From: CAYRVF01 sp964427535
GTDB taxonomy: Bacteria; Chloroflexota; Ktedonobacteria; Ktedonobacterales; JADMIN01
Direction of reading: 5' to 3'
NCBI GenBank assembly: GCA_964427535.1
Contig: CAYRVF010000133.1
Span: 1-13,528 of the forward strand
Length of the DNA stretch: 13,528 nt
This document shows positions 1 through 8,746 of this stretch, piece by piece (the first letter of the stretch is position 1; each line of letters begins with the position of its first letter). The position numbers were made by a program, and so were the translations under genes. The notes beneath the pieces were generated by a model. It ran no database searches. It worked only from the letters and a program-made list of their open reading frames with translations, and had not been told where the DNA came from.

Positions 1-634
1 CCAGCTCGCCGGTCTGCGAGCCGCGGATGCCCATCTTGTTCTCGACCTTGCCGAGATGGAAGCCTGGTGTGCCCTGTTCCACGACGAAGGCGCTGATGCC
101 GCGTGTTCCGGCGGTCGGGTCGGTGATGGCGAACACCGTATTCACATCGGCGATTCCGGCGTTGGTGATGAAGTGCTTGAGGCCGTTGAGCACGTAGGTG
201 TCGCCTTGCCGCACCGCCTTGGTCCGCATGGCACCGGCATCAGAACCGGAGCCTGGCTCGGTCAGCCCGTACGCGGCGAGCCATTCACCCGAAGCGAGCT
301 TCGGAATCCAGCGCTGCTTTTGCTCGTCGGTCCCCGCGAGCAGGATGGGGAGCGCGCCGAGCTGCTGCACGCAGAGGATGAGTGAGGTGGTGGCGCAGGC
401 CTTGGCGAGCTCCTCAATCACCATCAGCACGCTGAGTTCGGTCGAGCCGAGACCGCCGTACTCCTCGGGGAACGGCATCGCCAGGATTCCCTGGTCAGCC
501 AGGAGCTGCTTCAGATCCCAGGGAAATGCACCGGTGGCATCGATCTCGGCGGCGCGCGGCGCAACCCGCTCGCGCACGAGGTCGCGCACCACCTGAATCA
601 TCATCTGTTCTTCGGTTCCGAGTTGTATGGCCAT
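1..634 (-). CDS. Acyl-CoA dehydrogenase, N-terminal part (runs off the left edge)
   Basis: A FAD-dependent acyl-CoA dehydrogenase, which oxidises acyl-CoA thioesters at the alpha-beta bond, as in fatty-acid or branched-chain amino-acid breakdown, and passes electrons to ETF. Only the first 211 residues are in the window; the protein begins MAIQLGTEEQ. The helical N-terminal domain covers about residues 1-120. The family signature LTEPGSGSD lies at 124-132. KHFITNAG at 153-160 and MGIRGSQTGEL at 201-211 are typical of the middle beta domain. The catalytic glutamate and the C-terminal helical domain lie beyond the edge, so substrate class cannot be assigned. The start is the ATG at 634-632, preceded by AGGAG (642-646) with a 7-nt gap. 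The gene is divergent from nusA and has its own strong promoter. The family is secure; the exact substrate is unknown. Confidence 0.95.
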   Translation of the reverse strand, partial: MAIQLGTEEQMMIQVVRDLVRERVAPRAAEIDATGAFPWDLKQLLADQGILAMPFPEEYGGLGSTELSVLMVIEELAKACATTSLILCVQQLGALPILLAGTDEQKQRWIPKLASGEWLAAYGLTEPGSGSDAGAMRTKAVRQGDTYVLNGLKHFITNAGIADVNTVFAITDPTAGTRGISAFVVEQGTPGFHLGKVENKMGIRGSQTGEL

Positions 635-705
635 CTCAACGCTCCTTTGCGCCTGACCTGGAGAGAGTCTGTGGTGTGGAAAACCGCTAGCCCGTCGCAC
701 AGGAA

Positions 706-734
706 ATTATATGTGCCGCTCCGGAAGGCGTCAA
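706..734 (-). promoter_or_regulatory. Sigma70-type promoter for the acyl-CoA dehydrogenase gene
   Basis: On the minus strand a -35 box TTGACG (734-729) and a perfect -10 box TATAAT (711-706) are separated by 17 bp. Transcription would start near 699, giving a 5' leader of about 65 nt. This is the best consensus promoter in the window. Confidence 0.82.
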
Positions 735-765
735 ACCGCGTACATATAGGGTAAACTCTGAATGC

Positions 766-794
766 TTGCGACACAAGAATGGCGGTGATATACT
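766..794 (+). promoter_or_regulatory. Sigma70-type promoter for nusA-ylxR
   Basis: TTGCGA (766-771) and TATACT (789-794) are separated by exactly 17 bp. The predicted start is near 801, about 224 nt before the nusA start codon. It lies back to back with the acd promoter; the two -35 boxes are about 31 bp apart. Confidence 0.75.
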
Positions 795-822
795 GAGGAG
801 GATAACTAGGGCGCTGACCAGG

Positions 823-848
823 AAAAGTGGGTTTCGACCCACTTTTTT
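823..848 (+). terminator. Intrinsic terminator in the nusA leader (candidate attenuator)
   Basis: A perfect 10-bp stem (823-832 with 837-846) closed by a TTCG tetraloop (833-836). The descending arm ends in a run of six T (843-848). It sits about 22-48 nt after the predicted start of the nusA transcript and upstream of nusA, so it would stop transcription early unless read through. The minus-strand copy has only a four-T run, so the plus strand is the preferred direction. Confidence 0.78.
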
Positions 849-1024
849 CCGTTGGCGCTATGGCGCGAGAGGAAAGCGCCAGTTTTGGGCGAGGGGCCCT
901 TTCTACAACATCGAGTCTGCACCATCGGGAGGCGTGGGACTATCTCACGCCTTTGTCGTACCCTGCGACCGGAAACTGTCTCGTGCCTCGACTGCTGGCT
1001 GCGCCCGATATGGGAGGATCACCT
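849..1024 (+). other. nusA 5' leader downstream of the terminator, with two further hairpins
   Basis: This untranslated stretch holds a 7-bp stem (853-859 with 875-881), followed by GTTTT. It also holds a 9-bp stem with one G-U pair (931-939 with 943-951), followed by TTTGT. GGCGCT occurs at 810-815 and again at 854-859, and both copies can pair with AGCGCC at 875-880, so alternative folds are possible. I see no gene, tRNA or known riboswitch here. The nusA ribosome binding site GGAGG is at 1013-1017. Confidence 0.5.
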
Positions 1025-2095
1025 ATGCGAACCGAATATCAGGCGGCAATCGCTCAACTCATTCATGAAAAGGGGCTGCCCCAGGAGAAAGTCACTGAGG
1101 CGGTCGCCAACGCGCTGCTCGCGGCCTATCGCAAGAGCACGGGCGGCGGCGAGAACGTCCGCATCGAGGTCGACCGTAGCGGAGACGTTCACATCTGGGC
1201 ATCCAAGCGGGTGGTCGCACAGGTGCATGACCCCTCGCGCGAAATCTCGCTCGGCGAGGCGCAACTGCTTCAGCCGCACGCGGCGCTCGGCCAGCAGATG
1301 GATGTCGAGACTCCCGAGATCTTCAATCGCATTCCCGCGCAGGCAGCGAAGCAGATCATTCTGCAGCGCATCCGCGAGGCCGAGCAGGAGTATCTGTTCG
1401 AGTCCTACAAAGACCGGCTGGATGACCTTGTCGTCGGGACGGTGCTGCGGAACGAGCGCGGGTCGCTGATTCTCGATTTGAACAAGATAGAAGGCGTGCT
1501 CGACGAGAAGGAGCAGATTCCCGGCGAGCGGCTGAAGGTGGGCTCGCGCGCACGGGTGTACATCTTCGACCTGCGACGCGGTGGTAGCCGGGGCGTGCAG
1601 GCGATGGTCTCGCGCACGCACCGCAACATCATCAAGCGGCTGTTTGAGCTTGAGGTGCCAGAAATCTACGACGGACAGGTCGAGATCAAGGCGATCGCGC
1701 GTGAGCCCGGCAGCCGGACGAAGGTCGCGGTGTGGGCGCGCCAGGAGAACATTGATCCGATTGGAGCGTGTGTCGGCGTGCGCGGCACCCGCATCAACAA
1801 CGTCATCTCAGAGCTGAACGGCGAGAAGATAGACATTATCCTGTGGAATCCGGACCCGGCGCAGTTCGTGGCGAATGCGCTGAGTCCCGTCAAGCCGCTG
1901 AGCGTGCAGTTGCGCGAGGCCGATCATACGGCGGTCGTGACGGTGCCGGAGCATCAGCTCTCGCTCGCCATTGGCAACAAGGGGCAGAATGCCCGCCTTG
2001 CCGCGAAGTTGACTGGCTGGCGTGTGGACGTTCAGCGGCCATCTGAGCGCGCCGAGGCCCAGCCGACGGAAGCCACTGGCTCACCCGCCGAGTAG
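1025..2095 (+). CDS. nusA: Transcription termination/antitermination factor NusA
   Basis: NusA binds RNA polymerase and nascent RNA, promotes pausing and intrinsic termination, and takes part in antitermination complexes. The protein has 356 residues, the usual length for bacteria lacking the C-terminal acidic repeats. The N-terminal polymerase-binding domain covers about 1-125 and the S1 domain about 134-198. KH1 carries IGACVGVRGTRI at 246-257. KH2 carries LAIGNKGQNARLAAKLTG at 314-331. A short disordered tail ends the protein. The ATG at 1025 is chosen because GGAGG (1013-1017) precedes it by 7 nt and the homologous N-terminus starts here. The frame is open 66 codons further upstream, but that part covers the leader hairpins. 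ylxR follows, as in the standard nusA operon, but rimP is not upstream and infB is not downstream. Confidence 0.97.
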   Translation: MRTEYQAAIAQLIHEKGLPQEKVTEAVANALLAAYRKSTGGGENVRIEVDRSGDVHIWASKRVVAQVHDPSREISLGEAQLLQPHAALGQQMDVETPEIFNRIPAQAAKQIILQRIREAEQEYLFESYKDRLDDLVVGTVLRNERGSLILDLNKIEGVLDEKEQIPGERLKVGSRARVYIFDLRRGGSRGVQAMVSRTHRNIIKRLFELEVPEIYDGQVEIKAIAREPGSRTKVAVWARQENIDPIGACVGVRGTRINNVISELNGEKIDIILWNPDPAQFVANALSPVKPLSVQLREADHTAVVTVPEHQLSLAIGNKGQNARLAAKLTGWRVDVQRPSERAEAQPTEATGSPAE

Positions 2096-2109
2096 CGGTG
2101 GGAGCATTT

Positions 2110-2140
2110 GGAGCCGCTGAGGAAGAACAGCGGCTCCTTT
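2110..2140 (+). terminator. Hairpin between nusA and ylxR (possible partial terminator)
   Basis: A perfect 10-bp GC-rich stem (2110-2119 with 2128-2137), an 8-nt loop, and only TTT before a C. The short U-run suggests partial termination or 3' end protection of nusA mRNA. It ends 6 nt before the ylxR Shine-Dalgarno region. Confidence 0.5.
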
Positions 2141-2157
2141 CGACTGAGGAGGGACGT

Positions 2158-2544
2158 ATGGCCGGAGAACCGCAGACGGTGCGGAAGCGCAAGCCACAAC
2201 CCCGTCCGCGCCATGTGCCCCAGCGGACGTGCATCGTGTGCCGCGAGACGAAGCCCAAGCGCGAGCTGATTCGCATCGTGCGCACACCTGATGGGCACGT
2301 CGTGCTCGACCCAACAGGGAAGAAATCGGGCCGTGGAGCATACCTCTGCGCGCGGCGGTCGTGCTGGGTGCCCGCGCTGCGCAAGGGCAAGCTCGAACAC
2401 GAGCTGGAAGTCACACTGCTGCCCGAAGACCGAGAGGCGCTAGAAGCCTATATCGAGACACTGCCCGTCGAGCAGACGCCGCCTTATGCTCGCGGACGGC
2501 GAGCGCCCCAGCCGGGAGGAGAACCCGGGCGGGGCGCTGAGTAG
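2158..2544 (+). CDS. ylxR: YlxR family RNA-binding protein (DUF448)
   Basis: A 128-residue basic protein of the YlxR/DUF448 family. In Bacillus subtilis the family member is reported to bind RNase P and modulate it (RnpM); the role here is inferred from family. Family hallmarks are RTCIVCRETK at 23-32 and GRGAYLC at 58-64. Cysteines lie at 25, 28, 64 and 69. A lysine/arginine-rich N-terminus is consistent with RNA binding. The last 20 or so residues are a Pro/Gly/Arg-rich tail. The ATG at 2158 is chosen because AGGAGG (2147-2152) lies 5 nt upstream. An in-frame GTG at 2098 would place the intergenic hairpin inside the coding region and is unlikely. Likely co-transcribed with nusA. It converges on the hsp20 gene, with 26 bp between stop codons and no obvious terminator. 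Confidence 0.92.
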   Translation: MAGEPQTVRKRKPQPRPRHVPQRTCIVCRETKPKRELIRIVRTPDGHVVLDPTGKKSGRGAYLCARRSCWVPALRKGKLEHELEVTLLPEDREALEAYIETLPVEQTPPYARGRRAPQPGGEPGRGAE

Positions 2545-2570
2545 CTCCGTCGTTTGGCGTCGGGTCGATC

Positions 2571-3332
2571 TTACCTGGACCACGCCGGTGGGTCGCTCGC
2601 GGGGAAGGACTCCATCGACGACGTCGTCACCTCGTCTACCCCACCGGTGCTGGTGCCCGTCCCCTGCTGGCTCGCACTTGCGGTCGGTCTGGGGATGTCG
2701 TCGAGCGGTCGGCGCTCTGTCTGCGGCACCTGGTCGGTTGTCGGCTGCTGATTGATGCCGACGCTGCTTGAGCCACCTGAGCTGCTTGAGCCGCTGGTGC
2801 TGCCGGTGCCAGTTTGGCTGGCTGCGGAGCCAGAAGGCGAAGCGCTCCCTGCCGGTGGATTCTGCCCCTGGCTCCCGGGTTGTTGCCCCTGCTGCGCACC
2901 GATCTGGATGCGTCGTGGCCCTTGTTGCTCGGCCTTGGGCAGGGCGATTGTGAGCACCCCGTTTTCGTAGCGGGCCTGCGCCTGATCGGCATTCACGTCC
3001 TCGGGCAGAGTGATTGCGCGGTAAAAGGTACCGCTGCGCCGCTCGCGCATGATGTAGTTTTGTTCCCGCCGCTCCTCTTCAAGCTGCGTCTGTCCCCGCA
3101 GTGTAAGCACGTTGCCCTGAACCGTGATGCTAATGTCGTTGGGGTTTACGCCTGGGATGGTCGCATGGACGACGTACGTGTTGCCCTCTTCACGGACATC
3201 GACTGGTATTGCGGTGCGATTACCGGGAATCAAGTCCCGTGCTGGCCGGAAGAACGTCTCTTGAAACAGCCGGTCCATCGCATCGCGAAAGCTCGTGGCG
3301 TCACGGAAAGGATCCCAGCGGTCGAGTGACAT
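2571..3332 (-). CDS. Hsp20 small heat shock protein with a long Ser/Gly/Gln-rich tail
   Basis: An ATP-independent holdase chaperone of 253 residues, against a usual 140-160. The short N-terminal arm (1-40, MSLDRWDPFRDATSF) resembles many class A bacterial sHSPs. The alpha-crystallin domain runs from about 42 to 133 and ends in ENGVLTIALPK. An I-Q-I motif at 142-144 fits the I-x-I anchor used for oligomer assembly. After it come about 100 extra residues: a Gln/Gly/Ser/Thr-rich low-complexity linker (145-235) and a distinct end, SMESFPASDPPAWSR (239-253). The extension is in frame and ends at a normal stop, so it is not an artefact of a missed stop. The start codon follows a GAGGTGAGGAG purine run (3336-3346). 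It is the last gene of the minus-strand stress cluster. No promoter was recognised in the 211 nt upstream. Confidence 0.93.
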   Translation of the reverse strand: MSLDRWDPFRDATSFRDAMDRLFQETFFRPARDLIPGNRTAIPVDVREEGNTYVVHATIPGVNPNDISITVQGNVLTLRGQTQLEEERREQNYIMRERRSGTFYRAITLPEDVNADQAQARYENGVLTIALPKAEQQGPRRIQIGAQQGQQPGSQGQNPPAGSASPSGSAASQTGTGSTSGSSSSGGSSSVGINQQPTTDQVPQTERRPLDDIPRPTASASQQGTGTSTGGVDEVTTSSMESFPASDPPAWSR

Positions 3333-3470
3333 GTACTCCTCACCTCAACTCTACTTCCATCATCGCTGCACAGTTCGGGCGCTGCCGGTGTAGACATCCC
3401 ACAGCACTCGGTCGCCGCACAAGATGTGCCATCCGGGCATGCCCCGCTGCCTCATACGATAGCTGGGCTT

Positions 3471-3522
3471 GGGTATCGCTGGGTATCGCAGCGCATCCAG
3501 GTCAGGCGTCGGGATACCCCAG
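3471..3522. repeat. Ten-bp tandem repeat plus an inverted partner upstream of hsp20
   Basis: GGGTATCGCT (3471-3480) is followed directly by GGGTATCGCA (3481-3490). GATACCCC (3513-3520) repeats the core in inverted orientation, so CTGGGTATC can pair with GATACCCCAG with one bulged base. It lies in the 211-nt gap between the 74-residue gene and hsp20. It could be a regulator binding site or an RNA hairpin. I do not recognise the regulator. Confidence 0.4.
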
Positions 3523-3543
3523 GCGTATGTGGATAGTGGTGCG

Positions 3544-3768
3544 TTATTCCGCAGGTGGGGCGTCCGCGGAGTCGTGATCGCCGTTGTCGTGGCGAGTTGG
3601 CGGCGGGATGCGATCGGCTTCAACCTGTGCATCCCGCCCGTGCTGCACTGTCCCAGGCGCGGCAACTCCGCTGCCTGGGTCGGCATCACGGCCCGCCTCA
3701 CGGACCTCTTGCTCGATTGAGGTGGCCGCGTCGTCGTCCAGTGACCGATCCCGGTTATTTGCGTCCAT
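3544..3768 (-). CDS. Small acidic hypothetical protein (74 residues)
   Basis: I do not recognise this protein. It begins MDANNRDRSLDDDAATSIEQE and is rich in Asp, Glu, Arg, Pro and His. It has no cysteine, hydrophobic core or membrane segment, so it is probably disordered. The start at 3768 is supported by a clear AGGAG about 7 nt upstream. The frame stays open upstream to 3888, but that part lacks a ribosome binding site. It lies 170 nt after lmbE and 211 nt before hsp20 in the same direction. It could be a stress-related small protein, or the open frame could be chance in high-GC DNA. The good ribosome binding site is the main support. Confidence 0.55.
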   Translation of the reverse strand: MDANNRDRSLDDDAATSIEQEVREAGRDADPGSGVAAPGTVQHGRDAQVEADRIPPPTRHDNGDHDSADAPPAE

Positions 3769-3938
3769 GTCTGCTCCTCGGGTGTCGTCGCGAGCGAGCG
3801 CGCAATGCGCGCACCCGGCCGCGGTGCCTCTCTGGCATGTGGGTAAACCGTCGATCTCGTAATGCAGAGTTCGCACGGCCCATGCCACGTGAAGGGAGCG
3901 TGATCGGGGGCGCTCTCGGAGCCGAGGAGCCGTGTCTG

Positions 3939-4805
3939 TTAGAGCCCCGCGAAGACGTCGTCTTCGGGAATCGGGTACGAGCGGTCGGAGATGGGCGGCG
4001 GCGCGAGGACGAGCGGCTCCGTTCCGGCGAACTCGCGCATCTGCTCGGGTGTCGCCTGCGAGAATGGGCCATCCGAGGGCATCTGAGTCGCGTGCGCGCG
4101 CAACGACTGAAGCTTGGCCTCATACTCCGCGTCGCTCAAGCGGATGAACGTGGTGATCTCGGCCATAGGCGTTCCCATTTCCTCGATTGGGAGCGTCGCC
4201 GCGTTGCCGCCTGGAATAAAGTCTTCCTGGCCCTGCTTGCGCATCTCGTCGCGCATCCGCAGCATGCTCTCGCGCGGGAAGGCGGTGTAGTAGACCTTGC
4301 GGACCCGGTGTGGCTCCAATCCCTGGCGGAGCTGGTCGGCGTACTGTTGCGGGTCACTCGCAGCACGAACCGCGTCGAGTGTGAGCCGGTGGATCGCCAT
4401 GTGATCGACATGCCCATAGCCCCCATTGGCTGTGAACGTGACGACCACGGCGGGACGGAAACGACGCAGATGGTACACGATGCGGCCTACGGCTTCGTCA
4501 TGGTCTGCCTGGGCGAGCCGGCCGTCCACATAGTCGAGGAACGAGACATCGGTGACGCCGACAGCCGCGCAGGCAGTTCGCAGCTCTTGTTCGCGCACTT
4601 GTCCGAGGTTCTCCTGCGTGGCGAGTGAGCTGTCCGCGATCTCACCGACCTCGCCACGGGTGGCACAGACGATCGCGGCCGGGTGGCCAGTGGATGTCGC
4701 ATGGGCGAGCGTCCCGGCAAGGCCGAAAGATTCGTCGTCGGGATGCGCGAAGATGCCCATCAGCCTCTGCAGGGAATCCGTCTGGGCTGGCTGTGATGTT
4801 GCCAT
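3939..4805 (-). CDS. PIG-L/LmbE family zinc-dependent deacetylase
   Basis: A 288-residue member of the PIG-L family, whose characterised members remove N-acetyl groups from sugar derivatives (for example GlcNAc-inositol in mycothiol synthesis, or GlcNAc-malate in bacillithiol synthesis). The N-terminal AHPDDE motif lies at 20-25. GHVDHMAIH at 131-139 supplies the other zinc histidine. The expected metal ligands are H21, D24 and H135; D23 would be the general base. The Rossmann-like core starts with LMGIFAHPDDES and continues through VCATRGE. No signal peptide is present, so it should be cytoplasmic. AGGAGG (4819-4824) precedes the ATG by 13 nt, longer than ideal, but no better in-frame start exists. 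It lies 102 nt after lon with a hairpin between them. The substrate cannot be told from sequence, and no thiol-synthesis genes are nearby. Confidence 0.92.
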   Translation of the reverse strand: MATSQPAQTDSLQRLMGIFAHPDDESFGLAGTLAHATSTGHPAAIVCATRGEVGEIADSSLATQENLGQVREQELRTACAAVGVTDVSFLDYVDGRLAQADHDEAVGRIVYHLRRFRPAVVVTFTANGGYGHVDHMAIHRLTLDAVRAASDPQQYADQLRQGLEPHRVRKVYYTAFPRESMLRMRDEMRKQGQEDFIPGGNAATLPIEEMGTPMAEITTFIRLSDAEYEAKLQSLRAHATQMPSDGPFSQATPEQMREFAGTEPLVLAPPPISDRSYPIPEDDVFAGL

Positions 4806-4864
4806 CGGTGTGTCTATTCCTCCTCGTGTTCGACCTCATCCACCACCCTCAGCAGACCACATCG

Positions 4865-4900
4865 GCAGCCGCGATGCCCGGGCGACGCGATCGCGGCTGC
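4865..4900 (-). other. Stable hairpin between lon and lmbE
   Basis: A perfect 11-bp GC-rich inverted repeat (GCAGCCGCGAT at 4865-4875, ATCGCGGCTGC at 4890-4900) with a 14-nt loop that itself contains GCCCGGGC. It begins 7 nt after the lon stop on the minus strand. No U-run follows, so it is more likely a 3' end stabiliser or weak terminator than a full intrinsic terminator. Confidence 0.5.
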
Positions 4901-4907
4901 GCGGAGT

Positions 4908-7676
<2,769 letters not shown>

Positions 7677-7679
7677 GAA

Positions 7680-8267
7680 CTATTCTCCTCGGGTCGACGC
7701 AATAGCGGAGTGCGACGTTTCCCGCAGTCGGGGAGCGGGTGCGGCGACCGCGGCGCCGGCTGCATTCATCTTGTGGCGCCCGCTAGAGGCGGAGCTGTCG
7801 TCACGGCGCGACGTTGAATCGACCGAGGACATGATGCCCGGAACGGCCTTTGGCAGACGGACACGCAGGAAGCCGTCTGTATAGGTGGCCTCAGCCTCAT
7901 CGGCTCGCACGAGCGCTGGCAGCGCAACGTCTGCACGGAAGGGGCCGTAGCGCACCTGCGCCTCGTGATAACACACGTCCTCGTCGTAGTCGTTATCGTC
8001 ATCGCGCTGGCCAGTGACGACGAGCGCATTCTCGTAGAGCGTGATTTCGATGGCGTCTTCGCGTATGCCAGCCAGCTCAACTTTCACCAGAATGGCGTCA
8101 GGAGTCTCATGGATGTCCATCGGGGGACGCCAGGCAGAGGTCGGCTGCATATAGGCATAATGGTTCCCCGGACGAAGCATCGACTCGCGTAGCTCACGGT
8201 AATGGCGCTCGAGGCCGGGCGTAGCGCCGCCGAACTGATACGTGACCGAGATGTAACGCAACCGCAT
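7680..8267 (-). CDS. Hsp20 small heat shock protein (second copy, operon partner of lon)
   Basis: A 195-residue sHSP. The alpha-crystallin domain spans about 45-140 (from AWRPPMDIHETPDAILVKVE to DGFLRVRLPK). An acidic loop, DDDNDYDEDV (89-98), occupies the position before the dimerisation strand. No I-x-I motif follows the domain; instead there is a 55-residue Ser/Ala/Arg-rich tail. It is therefore clearly different from the other Hsp20 in this window and may form smaller oligomers (inference). The start is ATG at 8267, preceded by GAGGT (8276-8280) with an 8-nt gap. It is followed 3 nt later by lon, so the holdase and the protease are probably made together. An in-frame extension upstream is not supported by a ribosome binding site. 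Confidence 0.93.
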   Translation of the reverse strand: MRLRYISVTYQFGGATPGLERHYRELRESMLRPGNHYAYMQPTSAWRPPMDIHETPDAILVKVELAGIREDAIEITLYENALVVTGQRDDDNDYDEDVCYHEAQVRYGPFRADVALPALVRADEAEATYTDGFLRVRLPKAVPGIMSSVDSTSRRDDSSASSGRHKMNAAGAAVAAPAPRLRETSHSAIASTRGE

Positions 8268-8370
8268 GGCAGTGTACCTCGCTTGGAGAAAGAGCCTGGG
8301 CGGGCACCCAACGTCTTCGACAGACTAGTTGTGGTCGTAGACGCCGACGTCGCGTTGGCTGCGATGCCGC

Positions 8371-8414
8371 CGCTCTGGACGGTGAGCGCTAAGGGCGAGC
8401 CTCCGTCCAGAGCG
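8371..8414. repeat. Perfect 12-bp inverted repeat between the zinc-ribbon and hsp20 genes
   Basis: CGCTCTGGACGG (8371-8382) and CCGTCCAGAGCG (8403-8414) are exact reverse complements around a 20-nt spacer that contains AGCGCT. It lies 23 nt after the zinc-ribbon stop and about 100 nt before hsp20. No T-run follows on either strand. It could be an intercistronic RNA hairpin that adjusts hsp20-lon expression, or a DNA operator. Confidence 0.6.
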
Positions 8415-8437
8415 CACAGAACGTCATCGGTGAAAGA

Positions 8438-8647
8438 TCATTCCGCTGTTACAGGGAGCTCCTGTTCACCGTTCGCAAGCTCGGACCGGCATGGTCCGCA
8501 CAGATATTCATAGTCGGAGTGACTTTGCGATGCGTCACCGGCGACGGCGTACGCGGATGCTCGCGGTATCACCGCGCCACAGCGCGAGCAGCTCACATAG
8601 TCGTGACCGACGATCGTGCTCAGCGTGCCAATTTCGTCCTCTTGCAT
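8438..8647 (-). CDS. Small double-CxxC (zinc-ribbon-like) protein, 69 residues
   Basis: A short protein beginning MQEDEIGTLSTIVGH. It carries two Cys pairs, CSRCG near residues 20-24 and CGPCR near 50-54. The spacing is typical of a single zinc ribbon or treble-clef-like knuckle. The function is unknown; such proteins may bind nucleic acid or act as adaptors, but nothing here decides. The ATG at 8647 is preceded by GGGAGG (8654-8659) with a 6-nt gap; a longer in-frame start near 8728 lacks this. It is the first gene after the predicted promoter (8775-8747) and precedes hsp20 and lon by a 170-nt gap holding a 12-bp inverted repeat. A role in the stress operon is inferred from position only. 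Confidence 0.75.
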   Translation of the reverse strand: MQEDEIGTLSTIVGHDYVSCSRCGAVIPRASAYAVAGDASQSHSDYEYLCGPCRSELANGEQELPVTAE

Positions 8648-8669
8648 GACTGGCCTCCCGTGTGTCGGT

Positions 8670-8699
8670 GCGCGCGGATGTGGTGCGGATCCCGCGCGC
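8670..8699 (-). other. GC-only hairpin in the 5' leader of the zinc-ribbon/hsp20/lon transcript
   Basis: GCGCGCGG (8670-8677) pairs perfectly with CCGCGCGC (8692-8699) across a 14-nt loop. On the transcript it lies about 10 nt upstream of the Shine-Dalgarno sequence of the zinc-ribbon gene. It may set translation or mRNA stability. Confidence 0.4.
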
Positions 8700-8746
8700 G
8701 TTGGAAATTCCACCGCGTCCTCCGTCACAACGGCACTCTCCCAAAA

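Noticed and set aside
826..842. tRNA T-arm-like sequence (GTGGG, TTCGA, CCCAC)
   Set aside because: The loop has 6 nt, not 7, and there is no acceptor, D or anticodon arm around it. The T-run makes it a terminator.
827..1024. In-frame N-terminal extension of nusA by 66 codons
   Set aside because: It would translate across the leader hairpins and its start lies inside the terminator stem. NusA homology and a GGAGG site both point to 1025.
2098..2157. Earlier GTG start for ylxR
   Set aside because: It would include the intergenic hairpin, and the ATG at 2158 has a far better ribosome binding site.
2752..2820. Short imperfect repeats GCTGCTTGAGCC
   Set aside because: They encode the Ser/Gly-rich linker of hsp20 and reflect repeated codons, not a separate element.
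3400..3410. CIRCE-like half-site AGCACTC upstream of hsp20
   Set aside because: The second half-site GAGTGCT at the right distance is missing.
3360..3701. 113-codon open frame on the minus strand between the 74-residue gene and hsp20
   Set aside because: It overlaps the better-supported 74-residue gene in another frame, lacks a ribosome binding site and has no recognisable domain. Only its last 30 or so codons (PGWHILCGDRVLWDV) look protein-like, which is not enough.
3555..4628. 357-codon plus-strand frame opposite lmbE
   Set aside because: It is antisense to a gene with clear PIG-L motifs and is a high-GC mirror frame.
8381..8410. CIRCE-like TTAGCGCTC on the minus strand before hsp20
   Set aside because: One mismatch in the first half-site, and the partner half GAGCGGCGG does not match GAGTGCTAA.
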